In this document: in pieces, positions 42,463 to 50,986 of the stretch
Layout: every line of letters begins with the position of its first letter
How positions within the stretch are numbered: position 1 is the first letter of the stretch
Assembly: GCF_900104055.1 (NCBI RefSeq)
Contig: NZ_FNJQ01000001.1
Coordinates: forward strand, 62,001-126,000
Reading direction: 5' to 3'
From: Pseudoselenomonas ruminantium
Lineage (GTDB): Bacteria; Bacillota; Negativicutes; Selenomonadales; Selenomonadaceae
Length of the DNA: 64,000 bases
Translations under genes and position numbers: made by a program
Notes under the pieces: model-generated
What the model was told of the DNA's origin: nothing
Seen by the model: only the letters and a program-made list of their open reading frames with translations
Databases searched by the model: none

Positions 42463-43270
42463 TATCTTGCTCCTTGGGAATGATGATTTTCTCGAGCTGG
42501 GCACGGACTTCCTCCATGTCCACATGGGTGTTATAGCAGGGTCCATTGGGCCGGATATTCAATACTCCCACCGCCGGCAGAGGATAGACATCCTGAATCC
42601 CGCTCATGAGGTCACGCTCGCAGGCGATGGCCAGCACCGCCTTGGGGCGGGTATTGTAGACAATCTGCCGCGCCAAAGTGCCACCTGTCGCCACAAAGAA
42701 GTGGAAGCCCATCTCGTCGGCCAAGGTCACCAGCGAACCGATATCACAGCCGCCGCAGCGCTTGCAATTATGCGGGTCACGGGTAATCTTATGCGGACAG
42801 GTGGCCAGCTGCAGACAATGCGGTGTCACCACCAGCAGTTTGTCCGCCGGCACCCTTATACCCATACGGTTGAACATCAGATTGCTCGTGGCAATGAAGG
42901 ACCCCTCCAGCTGTCGCTTGCCGATGCCAAAGATCTTGGCTACATAGACGGCCACCGGAAAGAGCAGATTGATCAGCTCATAGTTCTGCCGCTGCAAAAA
43001 GGGCAGATAGGGCCAGCCCTTTACCGCCAGCACCATATTGAAGATGGCCAGCAAAGCCCCGCCGCAGGCGAGCGCCAAGACCGCGCCCACAATCATCGGC
43101 AGAGGCTCGGCAATCTCAGCCAGCCCCAACCGGGCAATATGCCAAACGCCATAAAGCAGCACTGCTGCCAGGACTGTCGTCAGCAACAAAATGCCGATAA
43201 ACAGCCTTTTCTTATGCCGGCCTGGCAGTTTTATTGTTTTTGTTTTATTCTTTTGGGTAGAATCTGTCAT
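42455..43270 (-). CDS. DUF116 family membrane protein
   Basis: A 271-residue protein of unknown function. Two hydrophobic segments (about 24-45 and 60-85) precede a soluble part rich in cysteine: CLQLATCPHKI, then NCKRCGGCDIGSL (about 165-190), resembling a metal or iron-sulfur site. An HxxxxV and ACERDLMSGI motif follows. DUF116 genes recur between fmt and rsmB in Firmicutes and archaea-like contexts. GGAGG precedes ATG 43270. Its place among def, fmt, rsmB and rlmN suggests a link with translation maturation, but nothing in the sequence proves it. Confidence 0.85.
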   Translation of the reverse strand: MTDSTQKNKTKTIKLPGRHKKRLFIGILLLTTVLAAVLLYGVWHIARLGLAEIAEPLPMIVGAVLALACGGALLAIFNMVLAVKGWPYLPFLQRQNYELINLLFPVAVYVAKIFGIGKRQLEGSFIATSNLMFNRMGIRVPADKLLVVTPHCLQLATCPHKITRDPHNCKRCGGCDIGSLVTLADEMGFHFFVATGGTLARQIVYNTRPKAVLAIACERDLMSGIQDVYPLPAVGVLNIRPNGPCYNTHVDMEEVRAQLEKIIIPKEQDNG

Positions 43271-43309
43271 GGAAACCTCCAAACTCTCCCCTTGCCTTCC
43301 ATAACGCAA

Positions 43310-44245
43310 TCAGGCAAAGCAAGCGCCATCAGCAAAGCCATGGCCATTCAGATAGTCCGCCGCCCGCATTTTCTTCTTGCCGGGTGCCTGCAGTTCCAGA
43401 ACCTCCAGCACTTCATCCCCCGCAGCCACAAAGAGACCGGCCTTTTTATCAGCCTTCACGATGCTGCCAGCAGGAGCTGTTGCCTTCTCGCCCGTACGGC
43501 GGGTGCGCCAAATCTTGTACTTGGCCCCGTCCAGGCTGGTATAGGCGCCAGGCCAGGAATTGAGGCCACGCACCAGATTATGCACTTCCTGTGCCGTCTT
43601 TGACCAGTCAATCTGACCGGTGGTTTTCGTCAGCATCGGCGCATAATTGGACTCTGACGGCTGGGGCGTACGCGTGAGCGTGCCGTCAGACAGCTGCTCC
43701 AGCGTATCCATCAGCACCTTGGCACCCATACCCATGAGACCGTCATGGACTTCTTCCAAAGTCGTATCCTCTCCGATGGGGAATTCGGCCTTCAAGAGCA
43801 TATCGCCCGTATCCAGGCCTGCATCCATGAACATGGTGGTCACGCCGGTCTTTTCCTCGCCGTTGATCACGCACCACTGCATCGGGGCCGCGCCGCGGTA
43901 GCGCGGCAGCAGGGATGCATGGACATTGATGCAGCCGTATTCGGGGATATCGAGAATGCGCTGAGACAGGATCTGGCCAAAGGCCACGACCACCATCAGA
44001 TCCGGCTTCATTTCTTCCAATTTGATGGTAAACTCTTCCGTCTTGATCTTTTCCGGCTGATAGACCGGCAGATCATGTTCGACAGCCCAGGCCTTGACTG
44101 GCGAGGGCATCATCTTTTGGCCGCGTCCCCGGGGCTTATCCGGCTGGGTGATCACGGCGATGACCTCACACTGCTCGTGCAGGGCCGCCAGGCACGGTAC
44201 GGCAAATTCCGGCGTGCCCATGAAAACTACGCGAAAGTTCTTCAC
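43310..44245 (-). CDS. fmt: Methionyl-tRNA formyltransferase
   Basis: A 311-residue enzyme that formylates initiator Met-tRNA using 10-formyl-THF. The formyl-transferase domain shows VVVAFGQILSQRIL, the catalytic NVHASLLPRYRGAAP (Asn/His) and MDAGLDTGDML. A C-terminal OB-like tRNA-binding domain (about 205-311) follows. It overlaps the def stop by 4 bp, the classic def-fmt pair. Confidence 0.97.
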   Translation of the reverse strand: MKNFRVVFMGTPEFAVPCLAALHEQCEVIAVITQPDKPRGRGQKMMPSPVKAWAVEHDLPVYQPEKIKTEEFTIKLEEMKPDLMVVVAFGQILSQRILDIPEYGCINVHASLLPRYRGAAPMQWCVINGEEKTGVTTMFMDAGLDTGDMLLKAEFPIGEDTTLEEVHDGLMGMGAKVLMDTLEQLSDGTLTRTPQPSESNYAPMLTKTTGQIDWSKTAQEVHNLVRGLNSWPGAYTSLDGAKYKIWRTRRTGEKATAPAGSIVKADKKAGLFVAAGDEVLEVLELQAPGKKKMRAADYLNGHGFADGACFA

Positions 44246-44709
44246 GACTTATTCCCCCTATGGACGCTGGTCGCAATGTCAATAAACAGCTGGCCTTCCA
44301 GATGATCCAGCTCATGCTGGATGCAGCGGGCCAAAAGTCCCGTGGCGGTCAGATGCTGACGCTTGCCGCGGCGGTTGGTGAACTCCACCTTGACCTTGGC
44401 GGCGCGCTTGACTTCGCCATAGATATCCGGCACGGACAGGCAGCCTTCCGTATCCACTTCCTCCCCTTCCTTGAAGATGATTTCGGGATTGATGAGTTCC
44501 AAAAGACCATGCTCATCCTGACAGTCAATAACCACGAGACGGATATTCTGGCCAATCTGCGGCGCGGCCAGGCCGACACCATCATTTTCGTACATGGTCT
44601 CGGCCATATCATCCATGAGTTTTTTCAGTTTTTTATCAATACGTTCTACAGGTACGGATACCTGCTTCAGGACGGGATTACCCGCCTTCAACACTTCTAA
44701 TAATGCCAT
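44242..44709 (-). CDS. def: Peptide deformylase
   Basis: A 155-residue metalloenzyme that removes the N-formyl group from new proteins. All three motifs are present: GVGLAAPQIG (about 44), EGCLSVPDIYG (metal Cys, about 89) and QHELDHLEG (metal His pair and catalytic Glu, about 131). It has the short type 1B layout. AAGGAG precedes the ATG. It lies 9 bp downstream of pepT. Confidence 0.97.
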   Translation of the reverse strand: MALLEVLKAGNPVLKQVSVPVERIDKKLKKLMDDMAETMYENDGVGLAAPQIGQNIRLVVIDCQDEHGLLELINPEIIFKEGEEVDTEGCLSVPDIYGEVKRAAKVKVEFTNRRGKRQHLTATGLLARCIQHELDHLEGQLFIDIATSVHRGNKS

Positions 44710-44718
44710 ATATTCTCC

Positions 44719-45972
44719 TTACTTCTTGTTCAACTTGCCTGCGCCCACGGCAATCTGCAACACCGTTTCCCCAGCTTTCTTGAGGGATTCCAAGGGCAGG
44801 TATTCAAAGCGGCCATGGAAGTTAGCGCCACCCGTGAAAATATTCGGGCAGGGCAGGCCCATGAAGGACAGGCGTGCGCCGTCCGTGCCGCCGCGGATAG
44901 GCTGTACATCCGGCTCGATGCCGGCAGCCTTCATGGCCTCTTTGGCCAGTTCCACAACATACATATTGCCATCTTCAATCTTTTCCAGCATATTGAAGTA
45001 CACATCATGATGCTTCACTTCCACGCGGCCTTCGCCATATTTCTGATTGAAGAAAGCGGCCATCTGGTCAAGATATGCCTTGCGCTGCGCAAACTTTTCC
45101 TTGTCATGGTCGCGGATCAGCATGCTCATGGTGCAAGTTTCCACATCACCGCTCAGCTTATAGACATGGAAGAAACCTTCGTGGCCTTCCGTATACTCCG
45201 GCTTCTCACCAGCCGGCAGCATCTGCTGCCATTCGCAGGCCAGGGACAGCGCATTGATCATCTTGTCCTTGGCATCGCCGGTATGGACGCTGACACCATG
45301 GAAGGTGATTACCGGGTTGGCCGCATTGAAGTTCTCATACTCCAGACCGCCCAGTTCACCGCCATCAATGGTATAGGCAAAATCAGCGGCAAATTTTTCC
45401 ACATCAAAGAGGTCCGCACTGCGCCCCGTTTCCTCATCGGGCGTAAAGCCTACCCGAATCTTACCATGTTTGACTTCCGGATGCTGTACCAAATATTCCA
45501 TGGCACTGATGATTGCCGTCACCCCAGCTTTATCATCAGCCCCTAAAAGCGTCGTGCCATCGGTGAACATGATATCCTGTCCCTTGTATTTGAGCACTTC
45601 CGGGAAAGCCTTGGTCGAGAACACGATGTTCTGTTCTTTATTCAGCACAATATCCTGGCCATCGTAATCCTTGACGATCTGCGGCTTGATATCCTTGCCG
45701 GAAGCCGACGGGCTGGTGTCCATATGCGCAATGAAGCCCACGATCGGCGCATCTTCCATACCGTTAGCCGGCAGGGTAGCCATCACATAACCATGATTAT
45801 CGAGTTCCACGTCGCTAAGCCCGATCTCCTTCAGCTCCTCGGCCAAGTGCTTTGCGAGCACCAGCTGTCCCGGCGTGCTGGGGCAAGCCTTGTCATTGTC
45901 CTCATCAGACTGGGTATCAAAGCTCACATAATCCTTGAACCGTTTCACCAAAATATCCATGCTTAATTCCAT
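44719..45972 (-). CDS. pepT: Peptidase T (tripeptidase)
   Basis: A 417-residue dinuclear-zinc M20 aminopeptidase that releases the N-terminal residue of tripeptides. Zinc and catalytic motifs include AHMDTSPSASG, LLGADDKAG and FTPDEETG, with NFHGRFEYLP toward the end. ATG 45972 has GAGGTG seven bases upstream; a later ATG (45960) lacks a ribosome site, and the longer open frame upstream is not coding. It heads the long operon leading to def and fmt. Confidence 0.95.
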   Translation of the reverse strand: MELSMDILVKRFKDYVSFDTQSDEDNDKACPSTPGQLVLAKHLAEELKEIGLSDVELDNHGYVMATLPANGMEDAPIVGFIAHMDTSPSASGKDIKPQIVKDYDGQDIVLNKEQNIVFSTKAFPEVLKYKGQDIMFTDGTTLLGADDKAGVTAIISAMEYLVQHPEVKHGKIRVGFTPDEETGRSADLFDVEKFAADFAYTIDGGELGGLEYENFNAANPVITFHGVSVHTGDAKDKMINALSLACEWQQMLPAGEKPEYTEGHEGFFHVYKLSGDVETCTMSMLIRDHDKEKFAQRKAYLDQMAAFFNQKYGEGRVEVKHHDVYFNMLEKIEDGNMYVVELAKEAMKAAGIEPDVQPIRGGTDGARLSFMGLPCPNIFTGGANFHGRFEYLPLESLKKAGETVLQIAVGAGKLNKK

Positions 45973-46015
45973 GAAAAAACACCTCGAAATAATTTTTGTT
46001 ATCATACAACGTTTT

Positions 46016-46044
46016 ATTATAACATAACTGCCTGCCGTAAAAAA
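46016..46044 (-). promoter_or_regulatory. Possible promoter of the pepT-def-fmt operon
   Basis: A perfect TATAAT on the minus strand (46016-46021) lies about 44 bp upstream of pepT. The hexamer 17 bp further up is only T-rich, so the -35 part is weak. Confidence 0.4.
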
Positions 46045-46076
46045 GCCCTTCCTCATGCTTCTGCCGCCTGCCATAA

Positions 46077-46102
46077 AAAAAAGCTGCCGCAGCAGCTTTT
46101 TT
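46077..46102 (-). terminator. Intrinsic terminator after the solute-binding protein gene
   Basis: The perfect 11-bp stem AAAAAAGCTGC/GCAGCTTTTTT with a CGCA loop lies 4 bp past the stop. It separates that gene from the pepT operon. Confidence 0.92.
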
Positions 46103-46105
46103 CTC

Positions 46106-46981
46106 TCACTTCTTTACCGTAATATGGACAATTTCATCTTTATAGTAAGGAACTGTTGTCTTCACGCCCTGCGGGCAGTCAAAATCTGCCGGACGGATCT
46201 TGAAGGTATCTTCGGGAATAACCGCCCAGAAAATCACATCCACCTTCTTGGAAGAAAGTGCCGCGGCCCTTGCACCGCTGTCCACCTGTACGATTTCAAT
46301 ATTCCGTTTCAGGCGCTTGCCGATTTCTGCCAGCACAGCCGTGTTGAATCCTGCGGGTTTGCCATTGGCCAATACCAGGTCGATAGGCGGCAGGTCACCC
46401 GTGACGGCCACCTTGAGCGCCGGGCGTCCTTCTACCGTTTCCAATGGCACTGCCGGCGGCTCCTCGCCGGCCTTCACATTCTTGATATATTCCTGCACCA
46501 GCTTATCCAGCGTGCCATCATCCTTCATCCCCTTAATGGCCGCATTGAATTCTTCCAGCAAAGCCTTATCATCTTCCCGCAGAGCACAGCAGAAACCATC
46601 CTCGAGTTTGGATTTCCGGAATTCTGTCTGGGTAAACTTGTCATTCTTGGCCATGAGATAATCCGCCACGCACTGATAGGTACTCAGTTCCTGAATGCTC
46701 GTGGATTCGAGCCCCATCTGCATGGAATTCAGATTTTCATAGTAGGTGATGCTAAACCGCATATTGCTGGGAAAATTCCCCCGCTTGCCAGCTTCCTTCA
46801 GCAGTTCCTCCTGCCGCTGCTCGCTGATGTTCATATTCTTCAGCATGCCCAGCTTCACAGGCCCGCCATCGGAAGATTTACCGCCATCGCCGCTCGTCCC
46901 GCACCCTGTCAGCACAGCCCCGGCCAGAAGGCAGCTCATCAGAAGCCCGACCGTTTTCTTCAACCCCAGCTTCATATTCAT
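46106..46981 (-). CDS. Amino-acid-type solute-binding lipoprotein (SBP family 3)
   Basis: A 291-residue periplasmic-binding protein of the family 3 (polar amino acid) class. The lipobox LLAGAVLTGC places the lipidated Cys near residue 27. The second lobe opens with LKVAVTGDLPPIDLVLANGKPAGFNTAVLAEIGKRL, typical of this fold. The first lobe also resembles the family, so it may be a degenerate two-part domain. ATG 46981 follows AAGGAGG. No permease or ATPase is adjacent, so it is an orphan binding protein with unknown ligand. Confidence 0.82.
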   Translation of the reverse strand: MNMKLGLKKTVGLLMSCLLAGAVLTGCGTSGDGGKSSDGGPVKLGMLKNMNISEQRQEELLKEAGKRGNFPSNMRFSITYYENLNSMQMGLESTSIQELSTYQCVADYLMAKNDKFTQTEFRKSKLEDGFCCALREDDKALLEEFNAAIKGMKDDGTLDKLVQEYIKNVKAGEEPPAVPLETVEGRPALKVAVTGDLPPIDLVLANGKPAGFNTAVLAEIGKRLKRNIEIVQVDSGARAAALSSKKVDVIFWAVIPEDTFKIRPADFDCPQGVKTTVPYYKDEIVHITVKK

Positions 46982-47115
46982 CTTCCATCCTCCTTCAAAA
47001 TCTTTGACCAATCGTTTTATTTCACGCCTTTATGTTGTCTTAATATTCTATAAAAGATGGTATTTTCCTGCATATCCTTTTGCTTTTATTGCTTTTCTAT
47101 TGCTTATAACACAAA

Positions 47116-47147
47116 AGGCCTGACCGGTCAATTAACCAGTCAAGCCT
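47116..47147 (-). terminator. Intrinsic terminator after the fumarate reductase operon
   Basis: The arms AGGCCTGACCGGT and ACCAGTCAAGCCT pair with two G-U positions and are followed on the minus strand by TTTTGTGTT, 19 bp past the mfrE-like stop. Confidence 0.75.
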
Positions 47148-47166
47148 CTCATTGCCTATTATGCCA

Positions 47167-48033
47167 TCAGCCAATCTTCAGTTTTTCCTGTGCCGATACA
47201 TGGCGGTCAAAGCCTACATCGGTCTTGCTCATGCCTAAGGCAAAGCCCACGAGCTGCTGCAAGTGCAGGATGGGAACCTGTGCCTGGGAATGCACGGCTT
47301 CGCGGCCTTCCGGCTCGTACATGTCAAGCTGCATCTGACACAGCGGGCACGGGGTGGCAATCGCCATAGCCCCAGCTCTGTCGGCGCTGTCCACGATCTG
47401 ACCAGTCACGGTCAGGACATCGTGTTCAGCGGCCAGCTGAGCATGGAATCCGCAGCACTTGCGGTTGGCATCGAACCAAACCGGTTCTGCGCCCAACTTG
47501 CGGATCAGACGTTCCAGATATTCCGGATGCTTGCCATCGCCATGGTCCATGACTTCCTGCGGACGCAGGATATGGCAGCCATAGTAACCGGCAATCTTGA
47601 CACCCGTCAATGGTTTTACGATCTTGCCGTCCAACAATTCCGGATGGTCATCGAGGATCCAGAGGAAATGGGTTACCTTGCTGGTGCCCTTGTACTCATA
47701 AGGATGGCCGGATTCCTTCAGAACCTTATTGACCTTTTCCTTGAGTTTCTCATCTTTGTCGAGACGCGCCTTGGCCGTGCGCAGCTGCAAGGTGCAGGTG
47801 TTGCAGACGGTCATGATGTCCAGCCCCATGTTCTCGGCAATGGAGATATTGCGGGCATTGACCACCAATGCGGCAAAATCATTGACGCCCTGCGCATGGG
47901 ATGCACCGCAGCAGGTCCAGTTGGGGATGTCTTCTACTTCAATACCTAACTTCTCACAGACTTTTTTCAGCGAAGTGTAGGCTTCAGCTGCTGCACCTTC
48001 CAGCACGCAGCCCGGGAACAATGCGTACTTCAT
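47167..48033 (-). CDS. mfrE: HdrB-like CCG-domain subunit of fumarate reductase (SdhE/MfrE type)
   Basis: A 288-residue protein with two cysteine-rich CCG domains as in heterodisulfide reductase HdrB. The first has GCVLEG, NTCTLQ and TCCGASHAQG. The second has GCHILRP, RKCCGFHAQL and TPCPLCQMQLD. No transmembrane helix is evident. In Wolinella and Campylobacter MfrABE and related SdhABE enzymes this subunit replaces the haem-containing anchor and accepts electrons from (methyl)menaquinol. It lies 2 bp after the iron-sulfur subunit gene. Confidence 0.88.
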   Translation of the reverse strand: MKYALFPGCVLEGAAAEAYTSLKKVCEKLGIEVEDIPNWTCCGASHAQGVNDFAALVVNARNISIAENMGLDIMTVCNTCTLQLRTAKARLDKDEKLKEKVNKVLKESGHPYEYKGTSKVTHFLWILDDHPELLDGKIVKPLTGVKIAGYYGCHILRPQEVMDHGDGKHPEYLERLIRKLGAEPVWFDANRKCCGFHAQLAAEHDVLTVTGQIVDSADRAGAMAIATPCPLCQMQLDMYEPEGREAVHSQAQVPILHLQQLVGFALGMSKTDVGFDRHVSAQEKLKIG

Positions 48034-48035
48034 AA

Positions 48036-48992
48036 TTATTCAGCCTCCTTCGCTGCCGCTTCGGCATTTTTCACGATCTTACGGATGGTTTCGATTTCGG
48101 GATTCACCGGATGCTTATCCAGCGGATTCATCTTGCCGACACGCATGAGGCGGATAGCCATCGGTGCGCGCAGACCGGCCATGAAGAAACCTTCAGATTT
48201 GATATTCAGTTTGGACTCATCCAGCGTACCAGATTCGCTGATATCGTCATAAATGGCTTTTGCATGGCGGGCGCCAACATTGTCATCGAGACCTTTCTTG
48301 AAGGTAGCTTCCTTGAGCTTTTCGATAGCGCCGGCAGGATCGAGACCTTTCGGACATTTTGCCGTGCATTCCTGGCAGTTGAAGCAGCGCCAAAGACCGG
48401 CGTCCACTACAGCTTTCAGATGTTCTTCGGGGCTCTTGTCGCGGGAGTCTGCCACGATCTTTTCCGCCTTGACGAACACGAACGGATCGAGGAAGTCATC
48501 CTGATTCAGGCTGTTCTTGTTGCATTCGGATACGCAGGAACCGCAGAGGATGCAGCCGGCGTATTTCTTATACTTGTTGAAATCCTCAGGGGACTGCTTG
48601 CAGCCCGTTTCCTTGGAGAATTCGTCCTTCGGATGAACCACCGGTTTGATCTTCTTGATGCGGGCATATTTCGGATCCCAATCCACAACCAGGTCACGGA
48701 TGACCTTGAAGTTCCCCAATGGCTCGATGGTGAGTTCCGTGGTATCATAACGCTTCACGAGGTTTTCTACGAGGATTTCGCAGGCCAGTTCGGCATTGCC
48801 GTTGACACGGACAGCGCAGGCACCGCAGATACTGGAACGGCAGGAGCAGGTGAAGGACAGCGTCGGATCCTGTTTCTCCTTGATTTCAATGAGGGCTTCG
48901 AGAACCGTCATGCCGACTTTGATCGTTACGGTGTAGTCCTGTTCCCATTTCTTGCCTTCTACGAAGCGATGGATTCTAAGTTTCACATCCAT
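48036..48992 (-). CDS. mfrB: Fumarate reductase/succinate dehydrogenase iron-sulfur subunit
   Basis: A 318-residue electron-transfer subunit. The N-terminal plant-type [2Fe-2S] site is in CSCRSSICGACAVRVNGNAELAC (first Cys near 50). The C-terminal ferredoxin part has CILCGSCVSEC and CFNCQECTAKCPKG for the other clusters. It is longer than classical FrdB (about 240), as is usual when paired with an HdrB-type subunit. ATG 48992 follows AAGGAAG; the TTG two codons earlier is less likely. Confidence 0.93.
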   Translation of the reverse strand: MDVKLRIHRFVEGKKWEQDYTVTIKVGMTVLEALIEIKEKQDPTLSFTCSCRSSICGACAVRVNGNAELACEILVENLVKRYDTTELTIEPLGNFKVIRDLVVDWDPKYARIKKIKPVVHPKDEFSKETGCKQSPEDFNKYKKYAGCILCGSCVSECNKNSLNQDDFLDPFVFVKAEKIVADSRDKSPEEHLKAVVDAGLWRCFNCQECTAKCPKGLDPAGAIEKLKEATFKKGLDDNVGARHAKAIYDDISESGTLDESKLNIKSEGFFMAGLRAPMAIRLMRVGKMNPLDKHPVNPEIETIRKIVKNAEAAAKEAE

Positions 48993-48994
48993 AA

Positions 48995-50845
48995 TCAATA
49001 CTTCCTTTCTTTCGGCTGATATTTCGTGATCACGACATCTTTATATTCGGCACGATATTTGCCGGTATCCTTATCCTTGAAAATCAAGGTATGTTTCAGG
49101 AAGTTCACATCATCACGCTTCGGGAAGTCTCTGCGGGAATGGCCGCCGCGGCTCTCCTTGCGGGCCAGAGCACCCTGCACGATAGCATGGGAAATCTGCA
49201 GGAGGTTGCCCAGCTCCACATACTGTTCAAATGCCGTGTTATAGACATGAGAATTATCGCCTACATAGCAATGCTCATATTCTTTCTCCAGCGCATCCAA
49301 TTCTGCCGTAGCAGCCATGAGCTGGCTTTCTTCGCGGAATACGCCGACCTTGTACCACATGGTATTGATCATGGCATCGCGAATTTCCGGCACGGTCTTG
49401 TTGCCTTCCTTGCCGCGGTTGGTTACGGTCTCGAATTTTTCCTTCCACTTATCGCAGCCCTTGGCCAGAGCATCCTGACTGCCTTCATAGGAATTGGCTT
49501 TGGCAAATTCAGCAGCGCCGTCACCTGCGGTATGACCGAAGACCAATACTTCCGACAGGGAGTTTGCGCCCAGACGGTTAGCACCATGTACGGATACGCA
49601 GCTGCATTCACCAGCCACATAGATACCCTTGACGCGGCTTTCACCGGTCTTGAAGTCCGCCATCTCGAGGCCGCCCATGGAATAATGGCAGGTCGGGCTG
49701 ATCAGTACGGGTTCCTTCGTGATGTCAACGCCAGCAAAACGGCGGGACAGGTCATATACCTGACCGAGACGCTCATGGATGCGTTCAGCCGGAATCTTGG
49801 TGAAATCGAGGTATACACCGGCATGGATGCCCTCGCCGATACCACGCCCCTGCTCGATTTCCGTAGCGATACCACGGGCTACGATATCACGGGTAGCCAG
49901 TTCCATTTTCTCCGGCGCATATTTGGCCATAAAGCGCTCGCCATCCTTATTGAAGAGCAGGGCGCCTTCTGCACGGCTGGACTCGGACAGCAGCACGCCG
50001 TTGGCTGACAAGCCCGTCGGATGGAACTGTACCATTTCCGGATCTTTGAACGGAATACCCACGTTCATGCCGGCAACGATGCCGTCACCCGTGGAGCTGT
50101 ACGGATTGGACGTACGCACCCAGTAAACGCGGCCATAACCGCCGGTGGCGATGATAATGGATTTTGCCGGCACACCGAGCAGATTGCCAGTACGCATATC
50201 CATGGCGATAACGCCGTTGAGTTTGTCGTTCTCCCGGCTGATTTCCAGCATCTGGCACTCGGAGATAAAGTCAATGTTGTTTTCCAGGCACTGCTCAAAG
50301 AGGGTGTGCACCATGGCATGGCCCGCACGGTCTTCGAAGTAGGAAGCACGCGGGTGGCTATGGCCGCCCATCTTACGCTGATGGAAGGCGCCATCTTTCT
50401 GACGATTATAAGGATACCCCATATAATCCATTTCATAGATGTTTTCACCAGCATGCTCGGCGAAGTATTCCACAGCGTCCTGGTCGCAAAGATAGTCACC
50501 ACCCTTGATGGTATCAAAGACATGGGACTCAACGGTGTCTGTCGGATCGCTCACACCCGTAACACCGTTCATACCGCCCTGAGCCATGGTGGATGCGGAA
50601 CGGGTTGGAACCATTTTCGTCATCACGGCCACTTTCAGGTCCTTGCGTTCTGCTGCAGCCAGTGCGGCTCTCATGCCGGCACCACCGCTGCCGATTACCA
50701 GGACATCATAGGTCACATCGCCCGTCTTTACCTTTTCCGGAATGTTCTTGTTGCCATCCCAGGCAAAATACGAGCCTGCTGCCAGTACAACACCGGCCGC
50801 TGCCGCTCCCTTGATAAATGTGCGGCGCGAAATTTCCGTTGCCAT
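48995..50845 (-). CDS. mfrA: Fumarate reductase flavoprotein subunit with Tat signal
   Basis: A 616-residue FAD subunit that reduces fumarate to succinate. The N-terminus SRRTFIKGAAAAGVVLAAG is a twin-arginine signal (R7-R8), unusual for cytosolic FrdA but typical of the exported MfrA group. The FAD site VLVIGSGGAGMRAALAAAE follows near 48, then HPRASYFEDRAGHAM, QFHPTGLSANGVL, SRAEGALLFNKDGERF and GECSCVSVHGANRLGANSL. GGAGGG precedes the ATG. It is the first gene of the mfrABE-like operon and a probable key enzyme for propionate/succinate fermentation. Confidence 0.92.
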   Translation of the reverse strand: MATEISRRTFIKGAAAAGVVLAAGSYFAWDGNKNIPEKVKTGDVTYDVLVIGSGGAGMRAALAAAERKDLKVAVMTKMVPTRSASTMAQGGMNGVTGVSDPTDTVESHVFDTIKGGDYLCDQDAVEYFAEHAGENIYEMDYMGYPYNRQKDGAFHQRKMGGHSHPRASYFEDRAGHAMVHTLFEQCLENNIDFISECQMLEISRENDKLNGVIAMDMRTGNLLGVPAKSIIIATGGYGRVYWVRTSNPYSSTGDGIVAGMNVGIPFKDPEMVQFHPTGLSANGVLLSESSRAEGALLFNKDGERFMAKYAPEKMELATRDIVARGIATEIEQGRGIGEGIHAGVYLDFTKIPAERIHERLGQVYDLSRRFAGVDITKEPVLISPTCHYSMGGLEMADFKTGESRVKGIYVAGECSCVSVHGANRLGANSLSEVLVFGHTAGDGAAEFAKANSYEGSQDALAKGCDKWKEKFETVTNRGKEGNKTVPEIRDAMINTMWYKVGVFREESQLMAATAELDALEKEYEHCYVGDNSHVYNTAFEQYVELGNLLQISHAIVQGALARKESRGGHSRRDFPKRDDVNFLKHTLIFKDKDTGKYRAEYKDVVITKYQPKERKY

Positions 50846-50922
50846 ATTGCTTTTCCCTCCTAAAATAAATAGGCTTTCTCAATTCATCCCAAGACGAGAT
50901 TAACTAAGACTATTATATATAA

Positions 50923-50964
50923 ATAGGAGCTATAAGAAAAATACATACTCCTTATAGCCCCTAT
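50923..50964 (-). terminator. Intrinsic terminator after the chemotaxis receptor gene
   Basis: The arms ATAGGAGCTATAAG and CTTATAGCCCCTAT (one mismatch) with a 14-base loop lie about 22 bp past the stop. An A/T-rich run follows on the minus strand, then a TATAAT (50912-50917) that may serve mfrA. Confidence 0.7.
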
Positions 50965-50986
50965 TGAAAATTCCAATACGGTTTTA

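Noticed and set aside
50905-50941. mfrA promoter
   Set aside because: A perfect TATAAT exists at 50912-50917, but the hexamer 17 bp upstream (TTTTCT) is a poor -35 and overlaps a terminator stem, so it was not listed as a separate feature.
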